A DNA stretch of 64,000 bases from Chitinophaga pinensis (GCA_945885475.1 CAMCYR010000007.1:1-64000); one strand, 5' to 3'; shown: positions 1 to 8,929, numbered from the stretch's first letter. Made by a program: numbers and translations. Notes: generated from the letters alone by a model not told the origin.

Positions 1-1581
1 ATGGAACTCCAATTAAAAAGGAAAACTAGCTTTTTAAAAAATCTAATCAAAGTAAACGAAATAGAAATCCAACTTATAAAAAAAGATTTTAACGGAATAA
101 ATGAAGGCATCGAATTCATCGACAAGCAGCATCATTTCATTTCCGACCTTGATATTTTCGGAAGAAAATCCATTTTTCAAATTTTAAATCGTACATCTAC
201 ATATACAGGAAGAGTGAAGCTTGCAGATTGGTTGACAAATCCATTTCTCGATAAAAAGAAGATCATTCAGCGACAAACTGCAGTTAAGGAACTATCTACA
301 AAACCTGAATGGAACCACGAATTTATTGCATTGGGTTTTCAAAACAAAGAGCAGGCAAAAGACAAAGAAGTAATTGAAGAATGGCTGAATGAAAAAAATA
401 CGTTTTCAAATTTATTTCTAAAGATCTCTTCTATCCTTCTTCCGGTATTGTCGGTTATTTCCATCGTTCTTTATTTTACCGGAATAATCAACGAAACACC
501 ATTCACTCTATTATTTTTCACTCAACTTTTTATTATCGGCTCTTACACTAAACGTATCAATAAAATACACGACAATCTCAGCCGCAAATTCGATTCTATT
601 GAAAAATACCGCCAACTGATTTCCCTAATTGAATCAGAGACATTCGATTCAACATTATTAAACGACTTAAAATCAATTTTCAAAAAAGAAAACGAGTCTG
701 CAAGTGAAAGTATTAAGGAATTAAAAAAACAAACGGACAAGCTGGATGCGCGGATGAATATTGTAGTAGCTGTTCTTCTGAATGGCATCTTGCTATGGGA
801 TATTAATGTAATGCGTAGAATAGAAAAATGGCGCAATTTTTATAAAGACAATTTCATAAAATGGGTGGATGCAATTGCTGAATTCGATGCGTTTATCAGC
901 TTAGGAATGTACGCACATAACAATCCAGATTATATATTTCCAGAGGTTGAAACCGACTACTTTATAATTGAAGCAGAGAATATCGGACATCCGCTACTCA
1001 ACGAAAAGCTACTTATAAAAAACAATTATCACATCAGTCGTGCACCCAAAGTAGACTTACTTACAGGGGCAAACATGGCCGGAAAAAGCACGTTCTTAAG
1101 AACGGTAGGCGTGAACTTAACGATAGCAATGATCGGAGCTCCGGTTTGTGCAAGTAAATATAAATTTTCACCTATACATTTATTTACCAGCCTTAGAACA
1201 AATGATTCTTTACAAGAAAATGAATCCTTCTTTTATGCCGAATTAAAACGCTTGCATTTATTAACGGAACAATACGAACAAGGAAAAGAAGTTTTCTTTT
1301 TGTTAGATGAAATTTTAAAAGGAACCAATAGCAAAGACCAACATGCAGGTTCGGAAGCACTCATCAAAAAAATATTAAAATTAAATGGAGTTGGAATTGT
1401 AGCCACACACGATGTAGATTTATCTAAACTATCATCGCAATTTCCAAATCAAGTTCGAAATTTACGTTTTGAAATTACCATCAAAGATGATAAACTTAAT
1501 TTCGACTACAAACTATCCGAAGGAGTTTGCTCTACAATGAATGCTTCATTCTTGATGAAGAAAATGGGGATTGTTGATTAG
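1..1581 (+). CDS. MutS-like ATPase, probably membrane-associated; 5' end probably cut by window edge
   Basis: This protein has the ATPase half of the MutS fold but no mismatch-recognition domain, as in the MutS-related proteins common in Bacteroidota. It should not be read as the canonical repair MutS, and its role is not established. Walker A (GANMAGKST) is at residues 356-364, the MutS signature around TNDSLQENESFF follows, and Walker B (LLDEILKGT) is near 434-442. Hydrophobic stretches at about 138-162 and 167-181 suggest a membrane hairpin, with a weaker one near 251-265. The first base of the window is an ATG, but from memory relatives are usually longer at the N-terminus, so the true start may lie to the left. 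It converges on tex, and its last codons are repeated downstream. Confidence 0.85.
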   Translation: MELQLKRKTSFLKNLIKVNEIEIQLIKKDFNGINEGIEFIDKQHHFISDLDIFGRKSIFQILNRTSTYTGRVKLADWLTNPFLDKKKIIQRQTAVKELSTKPEWNHEFIALGFQNKEQAKDKEVIEEWLNEKNTFSNLFLKISSILLPVLSVISIVLYFTGIINETPFTLLFFTQLFIIGSYTKRINKIHDNLSRKFDSIEKYRQLISLIESETFDSTLLNDLKSIFKKENESASESIKELKKQTDKLDARMNIVVAVLLNGILLWDINVMRRIEKWRNFYKDNFIKWVDAIAEFDAFISLGMYAHNNPDYIFPEVETDYFIIEAENIGHPLLNEKLLIKNNYHISRAPKVDLLTGANMAGKSTFLRTVGVNLTIAMIGAPVCASKYKFSPIHLFTSLRTNDSLQENESFFYAELKRLHLLTEQYEQGKEVFFLLDEILKGTNSKDQHAGSEALIKKILKLNGVGIVATHDVDLSKLSSQFPNQVRNLRFEITIKDDKLNFDYKLSEGVCSTMNASFLMKKMGIVD

Positions 1582-1805
1582 GTGAAAACAATCCCCCTTA
1601 CCCCCTTCACCAAGGGGGAATAAATCCTGCTAAAATATTGGTTCGAAGTTGCTTTACAATTGTACAACTCCTCAATAGAAAAAGGGAAACAAATTCTTCG
1701 AAATAATATTTCGGAGTAGTAATATTGTCGTACAATTCCCCCTTAGAAAAAGGGGGTTAGGGGGATTCCCTACTTAAACTTTTCCTTCAAAGCAGCTAAC
1801 TGACT
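1566..1805. repeat. Direct repeat, copy A of the mutS/tex junction
   Basis: This stretch begins in the last codons of the mutS-like gene and runs into a copy of the tex 3' end. It matches 1982-2221 at a constant offset of 416 bases with few mismatches. Each copy contains two inverted palindromic elements (here 1589-1621 and 1735-1766) around a shared core. The junction between two convergent genes has therefore been duplicated. Confidence 0.9.
1589..1621. repeat. Dispersed palindromic element (CCCCCTTCACCAAGGGGG core)
   Basis: The core CCCCCTT, 4 bases, AAGGGGG forms a 7-bp stem flanked by AATCC- and GAAT-type ends. Related copies lie at 1735-1766 (inverted), 1895-1926, 2005-2036, 2150-2183 (inverted) and, more diverged, 45873-45913. 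One copy is inside murF at about 47047-47079. Such short G/C-rich palindromes are dispersed in many Bacteroidota genomes. No encoded function is visible. Confidence 0.8.
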
Positions 1806-1848
1806 AACAAAATCATTGGCTGGTTGTTCAACTTTCCCTTTTTTTAAA
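1770..1848 (-). pseudogene. Second, diverged copy of the tex 3' end
   Basis: Read on the minus strand, this fragment encodes a tail ending in ANDFVSQLAALKEKFK and a stop. The intact tex gene ends in ANDFAGQLAALKEKFK. The differences leave the frame open over about 26 codons and look like codon-level divergence, as expected from a related tex allele and not random decay. There is no start or body of the gene attached. Confidence 0.8.
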
Positions 1849-1887
1849 CACTTCGCTTCTGATGAAGACTAAGGGATTGTGGATTAA
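1846..1887 (+). pseudogene. Degraded copy of the mutS-like gene 3' end
   Basis: The stretch resembles the last 13 codons and stop of the gene at 1-1581 (GATGAAG..., GGGATTGTGGATTA against GGGGATTGTTGATTA), with at least one small deletion. It follows directly on the duplicated tex tail, so the order mutS end, spacer, tex end occurs again in the spacer. Confidence 0.6.
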
Positions 1888-1980
1888 GTGACAACAATCC
1901 CCCTTGCCCCCTTCACCAAGGGGGAATAAATCCTGCTAAAATATTTGTTCGAAGTTGTTTTACAATCGGATAATTCCTCT
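1873..1980. repeat. Short partial copy B of the mutS/tex spacer repeat
   Basis: It contains the palindromic element (1895-1926) and the following sequence up to about GAAGTTGTTTTACAATC. It then breaks off, and the full copy C starts at 1981-1982. It lacks the second inverted element and the tex tail. Confidence 0.75.
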
Positions 1981-1981
1981 T

Positions 1982-2221
1982 GGGGATTGTGGATTAGATG
2001 AAAACAATCCCCCTTACCCCCTTCACCAAGGGGGAATAAATCCTGCTAAAATATTGGTTCGAAGTTGTTTTACAATCTTACAATTCCCCGATAGAAAAAG
2101 GGAAACAAATTCTTCGAAATAATATTTCGGAGTAGTAATATTGTCGTACAATTCCCCCTTAGAAAAAGGGGGTTAGGGGGATTCCCTACTTAAACTTTTC
2201 CTTCAAAGCAGCTAACTGACC
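1982..2221. repeat. Direct repeat, copy C of the mutS/tex junction
   Basis: This is the partner of 1566-1805 at offset 416. It carries palindromic elements at 2005-2036 and 2150-2183 and runs into the genuine 3' end of tex (stop at 2186-2188). Copies A, B and C together fill the whole 604-base spacer, and nothing else was recognised in it. Confidence 0.9.
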
Positions 2222-4441
2222 AGCGAAATCATTGGCAGGAACTTCCGGCTTACCTTTTTTATTATTGATATTGGCTTGAACAGGTTTAGAAACAGTTGGA
2301 CTTGCAAGAGCATCTTTCATTGACAACGCAATTCGTTTTCTTTGTGCATCTACTTCCATTACTGTTACCATTACTTGCTGTTGCACCTTAACAACAGTAT
2401 TCGGATCAGATACAAATGTGTTTGACAATTGTGAAACGTGCACCAATCCGTCTTGGTGAATACCAATATCTACAAAGGCTCCAAAGCTAGTAACGTTGGT
2501 GACAATTCCAGGCAATTTCATTCCAACTCTTAAATCGGCAATTTCATGAACGCTATCATCGAAACTAAAAACTTCAAATGATTTACGCGGATCGCGCCCA
2601 GGCTTATCCAACTCATTCATGATATCATTCAAAGTAGGCAGACCAACTTTTTCGGTTACATATTTTTGCAAAGAAATTTGTTTTCGAAATTCTTTCTCTG
2701 TCATCAATTGTTCAATCGTACAATTTAAATCGGTCGCCATTTTCTCAACAATACCATAACTTTCGGGATGCACTGCACTTTTGTCTAATGGATTTTTCCC
2801 ATTTGCTATTCTTAAAAATCCTGCCGCTTGCTCAAATGCTTTTTCTCCCATTCTTGGAACTTTCAAAATATCTTTTCGGGATTTGAAGGGACCGTTTTCA
2901 TTTCTGTAGTCAACTATATTTTTTGCAAGTACTGATCCTAATCCGGAAACATAGGTCAGCAATTGTTTACTCGCAGTATTCACTTCCACTCCTACTTTAT
3001 TCACACAACTTTCTACAACTTCATCTAATTTTTTCTTCAAAAGATATTGATCCACATCGTGTTGATATTGTCCCACACCGATCGACTTCGCATCGATCTT
3101 CACCAATTCGGCTAATGGATCTGCCAATCTTCTTCCGATAGAAACAGCTCCACGCACGGTGATATCTTTATCTGCAAATTCTTCACGCGCAACATCCGAA
3201 GCCGAATAAATAGAAGCTCCACTTTCGTTGACCATAATTACATTGATGCTTTTCGGAAGTTCTTCAATGCTTCTAATAAATGTTTCTGTTTCTCTTCCAG
3301 CTGTTCCGTTTCCAATGGCAATCGCTTCGATTTTAAATTTATCACACCAAGCCAAAACTAATTGTTTTGTTTGAAATATTTTATTCTGCTCATGCGGATA
3401 GATCACTGTATCGTCCAATAATTTTCCTTGCTTGTCCAGTGCGACAACTTTACAGCCAGTTCTAAAACCCGGATCAATCGCTAAAATTGCCTTTTGTCCG
3501 AGTGGAGAAGCAAGCATCAATTCGCGCATGTTATCTGCAAAAACCTGAATCGCTTTTTCATCAGCAAGTTCTTTGGTCATCATACGCATTTCACTTTCAA
3601 TAGAACTCTGCATCATGCGATTATATGAATCGCCACAAGCTAACTTCACTTGAGCAGAAGCAATATTGTTAGCGTTCACAAATTGATTCACCAGAATATC
3701 CAATGCTTCTTCTTCAGGTGGCGCAATGTGAATACTTAATACTTCTTCACTCTCTCCTCTGCGGATAGCCAATAATCGATGAGAAGGGCAAGCCATTAAA
3801 TTTTCTTCCCATTCAAAATAATCTTTAAATTTTTCTCCCGCTTCTTCTTTTCCTCTCAACACTTTACTTTTAATGGTTGCCGAACGTTTGAATAAATTAC
3901 GGATCTTATCACGCGCTTCAGCATTTTCATTCACCCATTCTGCAATAATGTCGCGTGCTCCAGAAATCGCATCAGCAGTAGATTTAACATCCTTCTCCTC
4001 TGAGATAAAACTTTCTGCTTCTGCTTCAACGTCAATTTTGCCTTGCTCAAAAATCAGTTGCGCTAAAGGCTCTAATCCTCTCTCACGGGCAATTGTTGCT
4101 CTCGTTCTTCTTTTTGGTTTATATGGCAAATAAATATCTTCCAAAGTAGAAACTGTTTCCGCATATCTTAATAATGAAATCAATTCGGGAGTCAACTTCC
4201 CTTGCCCTTCAATAGATTCTAAAATAAACTCTCGTCTTTTTTCTAATACACGTAAGCGTTCTATCTCGTCACGCACATTTGCAACCTGTACTTCATCCAA
4301 ACTACCCGTCATTTCTTTCCGGTAACGGGAAATAAAAGGAATGGTAGCTCCTCCATCCAATAATCCAACAACGGCATCAACCTGTTTTTCGTTAATGTTT
4401 AAGCTTAAAGCTATCTTTTTATAAAAATGAGTTTCTGACAT
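2186..4441 (-). CDS. tex: Tex, RNA-binding transcription accessory protein
   Basis: Tex is a conserved cytoplasmic nucleic-acid-binding protein tied to transcription. The product of about 751 residues has the full family order: an N-terminal helical region containing DGGATIPFISRYRKE, a YqgF/RNase H-like domain from about residue 318 (AILAIDPGFRTGCK), a helix-hairpin-helix region at about 493-540, and a C-terminal S1 domain at about 634-703 (TSFGAFVDIGIHQDGLVHVS). The ATG at 4441 (MSETHFYKK) was chosen over one 14 codons upstream because family proteins start near this point. The gene is intact. A second diverged copy of its last codons lies just beyond its stop. Confidence 0.93.
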   Translation of the reverse strand: MSETHFYKKIALSLNINEKQVDAVVGLLDGGATIPFISRYRKEMTGSLDEVQVANVRDEIERLRVLEKRREFILESIEGQGKLTPELISLLRYAETVSTLEDIYLPYKPKRRTRATIARERGLEPLAQLIFEQGKIDVEAEAESFISEEKDVKSTADAISGARDIIAEWVNENAEARDKIRNLFKRSATIKSKVLRGKEEAGEKFKDYFEWEENLMACPSHRLLAIRRGESEEVLSIHIAPPEEEALDILVNQFVNANNIASAQVKLACGDSYNRMMQSSIESEMRMMTKELADEKAIQVFADNMRELMLASPLGQKAILAIDPGFRTGCKVVALDKQGKLLDDTVIYPHEQNKIFQTKQLVLAWCDKFKIEAIAIGNGTAGRETETFIRSIEELPKSINVIMVNESGASIYSASDVAREEFADKDITVRGAVSIGRRLADPLAELVKIDAKSIGVGQYQHDVDQYLLKKKLDEVVESCVNKVGVEVNTASKQLLTYVSGLGSVLAKNIVDYRNENGPFKSRKDILKVPRMGEKAFEQAAGFLRIANGKNPLDKSAVHPESYGIVEKMATDLNCTIEQLMTEKEFRKQISLQKYVTEKVGLPTLNDIMNELDKPGRDPRKSFEVFSFDDSVHEIADLRVGMKLPGIVTNVTSFGAFVDIGIHQDGLVHVSQLSNTFVSDPNTVVKVQQQVMVTVMEVDAQRKRIALSMKDALASPTVSKPVQANINNKKGKPEVPANDFAGQLAALKEKFK

Positions 4442-5253
4442 ATGATGATCCGATTTATGAACTTTTTTAAAACACATTGACACATAGTTTTTAAGAACTT
4501 TGCGTTTGGGTAATATCTAACATAGTTTAAGCAAGCTTCAAACAAAGAGATTATACTACATGAAATCAATCTATATGTTTAAAATTTTATTTTTCTATAC
4601 ATAACTAGTTATTTTATTTGACTCTTTTTTTTAATAAGTAAAAACAGCTACGTTTCTTTGTGTTAAAAACTAGGTTTAACAAATATAACTATCCTTAACA
4701 CTTAGTATTTATAATATTTTCAACAGCTTCGATGATTTTGTTGAAAAATAAATATCAATTTCGAAATGTGTAATAATTGAACTGCTTTTAAGGATATATT
4801 CCGAGCTCAATAGAATACAAAAGGAACAAAACAACAGAAATAGATACGCACATTGCAACAATTCGCTTTGTGCAGATTGCAAGTCCGATATACAAATTGG
4901 ATATATATTTAAAAATATTCTACATTTAGTAACCACAAGAATTCAGACTTGTTTCACTTTAGACCATACCATCATTGACAAAGAGAAAAAAATATCAGCA
5001 TAATAAAAAGACCTCGCACTAAAAAGATTATAGAGCGTGCAACTTTTGACAGATCGTAAACATCATATGTAATATTGTAATTCGAAAACAAAAAGACCTT
5101 GTACTAATAAGTTTATAGAGCGTGCAACTTTTGACGGATCTTTAACATCATGCTTGTAATATTATATTTCGAAAGTAGAGACCAGCGACTACTCAAAAAA
5201 CGGGGCGACACTGAAAAGCCATACGAGTAAGGATAAAATTTAATCACGTAAAT
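4442..5253. other. 812-base AT-rich gap with no supported gene
   Basis: The only structure recognised is the 85-bp tandem repeat at 5005-5174 and a possible short stem (TACTC...GAGTA) in the leader just before the gene at 5254. A 75-codon open frame on the minus strand (4709-4936) has low-complexity, Cys/Ser-rich content and no homology signal. Confidence 0.6.
5005..5174. repeat. Two-copy tandem repeat, unit 85 bp
   Basis: Copy 1 starts at 5005 and copy 2 at 5090. Both contain AAAAAGACC, then TATAGAGCGTGCAACTTTTG, then GATC and AACATCAT, and end in TAATATT...TTCGAAA. The copies differ at scattered positions, so the duplication is not recent. No open frame spans them. They lie 80-250 bases upstream of a T9SS cargo gene and could be part of its regulatory region or a structured RNA. 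Confidence 0.8.
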
Positions 5254-5841
5254 ATGAAACATCTCTTCTTAAGTTCAATTTTACTTTTAATGACTACGGT
5301 CAGTTTTTCTCAAAGCACTAATTTTTCGGTTTATGTTATCAATCCAACTAATTGCCCTTATAGTATAGTAGGTACATGGTGGGATACTGCAGGAGCTGGT
5401 AGTATTAATTGGAACTCAGTAGATACTACCTCCTCTTTCCAAGATGTATGGTCAGCCACTGCGCTAACAAATACATCAACGGACAGTATGATAATTTGTG
5501 TAGTTCCTGCTTGTCCTTGCCCTCAGGTTTGCATAACACAAGCAATAAATCCAGGAGCATACACATTGGAGTTATGCCCTGGTGTTGGAATAAATGAAAC
5601 AGTAAAAGAAAATAATTTCTTAGTCTATCCCAACCCAGCTGAGGACAAAATTAATGTAAAGACAGACGCAACATTATTAGGTTCAGTTTATACTGTTTAT
5701 GACAACACCGGGAAATCCGTTTTATCAGGAAAAATTAACTCAGAAAATACGATTATTGAACTAGGTAGCCTATCGGCTGGCATTTATTTGTTCAGCGTGG
5801 GGGATAATATGAAACAATCATTGAAAGTAATAAAAGAATAA
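5254..5841 (+). CDS. Small secreted protein with T9SS type A sorting domain
   Basis: The 195-residue protein has a signal peptide (about residues 1-20, ending VSFSQ), a Cys-containing central region of about 90 residues that I do not recognise (CVVPACPCPQVC near its end), and a C-terminal type A sorting domain from about residue 124 (VYPNPAEDK ... LSAGIYLFSV ... KVIKE). It is therefore expected to be exported by the type IX system and anchored or released at the cell surface. It stands alone on the plus strand after an 800-base gap and ends at a hairpin (5861-5897). Function is unknown. Confidence 0.85.
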   Translation: MKHLFLSSILLLMTTVSFSQSTNFSVYVINPTNCPYSIVGTWWDTAGAGSINWNSVDTTSSFQDVWSATALTNTSTDSMIICVVPACPCPQVCITQAINPGAYTLELCPGVGINETVKENNFLVYPNPAEDKINVKTDATLLGSVYTVYDNTGKSVLSGKINSENTIIELGSLSAGIYLFSVGDNMKQSLKVIKE

Positions 5842-5860
5842 AAGCAGCCCATAATCGAGT

Positions 5861-5897
5861 AGGCGGCTCCGTCAGAGTGAAATGACGGAGTGCGCCT
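5861..5897 (+). terminator. Hairpin after the T9SS cargo gene, likely terminator or palindromic repeat
   Basis: AGGCGGCTCCGTCA pairs with TGACGGAGTGCGCCT with one bulge around an 8-base loop, followed by CTTTTAT. It sits 20 bases after the stop of the gene at 5254. The CGTCA/TGACG stem resembles dispersed palindromes elsewhere in the window, so it may be a repeat serving as a terminator. Confidence 0.55.
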
Positions 5898-5989
5898 CTT
5901 TTATACAACAGCACTTATATTTCTGGTATTAATACGAATGAAATAAGACGCGTTATCTCGACTCTCGAGCGAAGTCAAAAAATATTTTC

Positions 5990-8101
5990 CTAGGATATTC
6001 TGCTCCAATTCGTACGATTACTATTCATCATCGAGAAGTGATAGGCAATTGGAGCATTTTCCAGATTTTTCAAGTCGGCATCTTCCGACAATAATTCGAT
6101 CACCATATTTCTTGCGGTATGCAAAATTTGTGCATCCTTTGCCAAGTCGGCAATATTCAGATCTAACACTCCACTTTGCACGGTTCCTGCCATATCACCC
6201 GGACCACGCAATTTAAGATCCACATCGGCAATTTCAAAACCATCATTCGTTCTGCACATAGTTTCCATTCGCAATTTACCATCTGCACCCAACTTATGAC
6301 TCGTCATTAAAATACAATACGACTGATCTGCTCCTCGACCAACTCGGCCACGCAATTGGTGTAACTGCGACAAACCGAAACGTTCGGCACTTTCTATCAC
6401 CATCACACTCGCATTCGGAACATTCACGCCCACTTCTATCACGGTGGTGGCAACCATGATCTGCGTTTCATGTTTTACAAAACGTTGCATCTCATATTCT
6501 TTTGCATCCGCTTTTAATTGTCCGTGTACAATGCTTACCTGATATTTCGGCTGAGGGAATGCGCGTACAATACTTTCATATCCATCCTGAAGATCTTTAA
6601 AGTCCATCTTTTCAGATTCTTTGATCAAGGGGTATACGATATAAATTTGTCGACCTAAAGCAATTTGCTCACGCATAAATCCAAAAACGCGGTCGCGATG
6701 ATTATCAAATCGGTGCGTAGTAGAAATCGGTTTTCTTCCCGGAGGCAATTCGTCAATAACACTAACATCAAGATCTCCATAAAGTGTCATGGCGAGCGTA
6801 CGAGGAATTGGTGTTGCAGACATAATCAACACGTGTGGCGGCTGTGTGTTTTTTGACCACATCTTGGCTCGTTGGGCAACACCAAATCTATGTTGTTCAT
6901 CAATTACAACCAAACCTAAATTTTTAAACTGAACTGTATCTTCAAACAAGGCATGGGTTCCAATAAGGATCTGAAGTTCACCGCTTAACAATTGTTCGTG
7001 TAGTAGTCTCCGTTCTTTTGTTTTTTTTGATCCGGTAAGTAATCCTACTTTTATGTCGAGCGGTATCAGCAATTCGGAAATGGTTTCAAAATGCTGATTT
7101 GCCAATATTTCAGTTGGTGCCATCAGAGAAGCCTGAAAACCATTATCCAGCGCAATCAACATATTCATTAAAGCAACCAAAGTTTTTCCGCTACCAACAT
7201 CACCTTGCAGCAAACGATTCATTTGTTTACCACTTCCCATATCCAAACGAATTTCTTTAATCACTCTTTTTTGTGCATTTGTTAATTCGAATGGAAGATA
7301 CTCATTGTAAAAACCATTGAAATAGTCTCCGACTTTAGAAAAAATAAAACCTCTGTATGTTTTTTCCCTCAATCCTTTTTGCTTCAATAATTTTAATTGA
7401 ATAAAAAAAAGTTCTTCAAATTTCAAACGGAACTCCGCCTTTTTAAGTAGCTCGGGATTCTGTGGAAAATGAATTTGCTTCATCGCGTCCTCTCTCGACA
7501 TCAACTGGTAGCGATCGATAATTGTTTTGGAAAGAGTTTCTGGAATATTATTTTTGATAAGAGAACTCAACATTTTTTGAATACGTACAATTCCTTTAGT
7601 ATCCATACTTCTACCTTTGAGTTTATCTGTACTATGATAAACGGCTTGAAGTGCTGGAGCAAATGTGGTATTCTCTTCTGTTGCCAATTCAATTTCAGGG
7701 TGAGCAATATTAAATTTAGAACCAAAAACAGAAGGCTTACCAAAAATTACATATTCATTTGTGAGATGCGGTTTAATTTTTTCAGCGATCCACTTTGCTC
7801 CTTGGAACCAAACCAATTCCAACTTACCTGTTCCATCCGTAAAGGTTGCAACAAATCGCATTGTACGTTTCACGCCTACCATTTCGGTATGCATAATTTT
7901 ACCGCGTAATTGAACAAAGGGAAGATCGGCATTGATCTCATTTACCTTATAAAACTTCGTACGGTCAACGTAACGAAAAGGATAATAACTAAGAAGGTTG
8001 GAATAATTGAAAATACGCAATTCCTTTTTCAGCAGATCCGCTTTTTGAGGGCCAACGCTTTTAAGATATTCAATCGGGGTATTTAAAAAATTATTCGACA
8101 T
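5990..8101 (-). CDS. recG: ATP-dependent DNA helicase RecG
   Basis: RecG is a superfamily 2 helicase that remodels stalled forks and Holliday junctions. The 703-residue protein is normal length. The N-terminal wedge/OB domain lies at about 60-170. The helicase core has Walker A GDVGSGKT near residue 302, a DEQH box (VIDEQHRFG) near 399, SATPIPRTLAMT (motif III), and QLRGRVGRG (motif VI). The ATG at 8101 gives MSNNFLNTPIEYLKSVGPQK, a typical start. It is a single gene. The 131 bases upstream hold only a palindromic repeat (8172-8204). Confidence 0.96.
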   Translation of the reverse strand: MSNNFLNTPIEYLKSVGPQKADLLKKELRIFNYSNLLSYYPFRYVDRTKFYKVNEINADLPFVQLRGKIMHTEMVGVKRTMRFVATFTDGTGKLELVWFQGAKWIAEKIKPHLTNEYVIFGKPSVFGSKFNIAHPEIELATEENTTFAPALQAVYHSTDKLKGRSMDTKGIVRIQKMLSSLIKNNIPETLSKTIIDRYQLMSREDAMKQIHFPQNPELLKKAEFRLKFEELFFIQLKLLKQKGLREKTYRGFIFSKVGDYFNGFYNEYLPFELTNAQKRVIKEIRLDMGSGKQMNRLLQGDVGSGKTLVALMNMLIALDNGFQASLMAPTEILANQHFETISELLIPLDIKVGLLTGSKKTKERRLLHEQLLSGELQILIGTHALFEDTVQFKNLGLVVIDEQHRFGVAQRAKMWSKNTQPPHVLIMSATPIPRTLAMTLYGDLDVSVIDELPPGRKPISTTHRFDNHRDRVFGFMREQIALGRQIYIVYPLIKESEKMDFKDLQDGYESIVRAFPQPKYQVSIVHGQLKADAKEYEMQRFVKHETQIMVATTVIEVGVNVPNASVMVIESAERFGLSQLHQLRGRVGRGADQSYCILMTSHKLGADGKLRMETMCRTNDGFEIADVDLKLRGPGDMAGTVQSGVLDLNIADLAKDAQILHTARNMVIELLSEDADLKNLENAPIAYHFSMMNSNRTNWSRIS

Positions 8102-8171
8102 ATTTCTATGCGAATTTAATAAAATTGTACGTACTCTTTATTAATTTATTTGCTTACAAAAATCCTATCAA

Positions 8172-8204
8172 GCCCGAAATGACGATAGAATTGTCACTTC
8201 GAGC
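8172..8204. repeat. Palindromic intergenic repeat
   Basis: GCCCGAAATGAC and GTCACTTCGAGC are near-perfect inverted arms around a 9-base loop. The TTCGAG-type sequence resembles short dispersed repeats of Bacteroidota. A similar half-site (CTCGAGCGAAGTC) occurs at 5963-5975. Confidence 0.55.
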
Positions 8205-8232
8205 CTGGCAGAAATCTATTACTATGTGGAAA

Positions 8233-8634
8233 TTACTTTTCTACAGGAGCAGGTGATTGAGGAGCAGCTTTGGGTGGCGGTGGGGATTGTTTCCGTCTTT
8301 CTTCCCTGTTCTTTTTCATTTCTTCCTCTTTCTTCTCAAATTTTTGAAACTGCTCAGGAGTTAAAAATGCTTTAAACGCACTTTTGGTTTTTTCATGTCC
8401 TTCACGGGTAGCCTTTTGCAAATTTTCTTTTGCTTCTTCACGCTGTAGAATAATAGCCTTCGCTTTTGCCTGTTGCTCGGCAGTCAAACCTAATTCTTTT
8501 GTTAAACGTTTTGTTTGATTCTCTGCGCGCTGTTCAGGTGTTTTTGCAGCTGCATTCTTCGGGGGTGGTCCTTGAGAGAAACCGTTTACGGAAGCTATCG
8601 CAACAGTAAATAAAATAATCATAAGTTTTTTCAT
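8233..8634 (-). CDS. Secreted Spy/CpxP-like helical protein
   Basis: The 133-residue protein has a signal peptide (to about GFSQ, residue 21), a highly charged helical body with two copies of the LTxEQ-type motif (LGLTAEQQAKA and FLTPEQFQKF) and a Pro-rich C-terminal tail. This is the pattern of periplasmic Spy/CpxP-like and DUF4890-type proteins, which in other bacteria bind misfolded envelope proteins or metals. The exact role here is inference. It lies upstream of recG in the same direction, 131 bases apart, so it is probably not an essential partner. Confidence 0.7.
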   Translation of the reverse strand: MKKLMIILFTVAIASVNGFSQGPPPKNAAAKTPEQRAENQTKRLTKELGLTAEQQAKAKAIILQREEAKENLQKATREGHEKTKSAFKAFLTPEQFQKFEKKEEEMKKNREERRKQSPPPPKAAPQSPAPVEK

Positions 8635-8707
8635 AGCGTTTTTATATTTTTGAGGTCTGACCCTGAGAATTAAAAAAGGTTTAATCGACTACTAAAAATT
8701 ATTCAGA

Positions 8708-8905
8708 TTAGAGGATACTATTTGTACTGGCTTGAACTTTAGCCTTTTCCTTCTTTTTAAAATAATTCCTCAATAAGATATTATGCTTCCATGTCTCCAT
8801 CAAATCCTTTTGTCCTATTTTTAATATTCTCCATACTCTTGTTCAAATTTGAAACAAAAGTAGTATCCATTAAAAGCGTTCCTGACTGTTTCTTTAACAC
8901 TTTTC
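8708..8905 (-). pseudogene. Remnant of MCE/MlaD-like gene, 3' end only
   Basis: Read on the minus strand, one frame gives GTLLMDTTFVSNLNKSMENI and then hits a stop. A small shift leads to WKHNILLRNYFKKKEKAK and a stop at 8708-8710. From memory this matches the C-terminal pattern of Bacteroidota MCE proteins, which end in a helical segment followed by a lysine-rich KHNFLLRGYFKKKEK-like tail. Only about 65 codons remain and they are frameshifted. MCE proteins bind lipid in periplasmic transport, and this copy cannot be functional. Confidence 0.55.
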
Positions 8906-8929
8906 ACAGTTAATGTAATGTAATGCAGA

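Noticed and set aside
1566-2260. The duplicated junction as a phage or integrative-element attachment site
   Set aside because: No integrase, tRNA or intervening element exists; the copies are contiguous and include ends of two ordinary genes.
4709-4936. Minus-strand open frame of 75 codons in the tex-T9SS cargo gap
   Set aside because: Low-complexity Cys/Ser/Leu-rich content, no plausible domain and no terminator or promoter tied to it.
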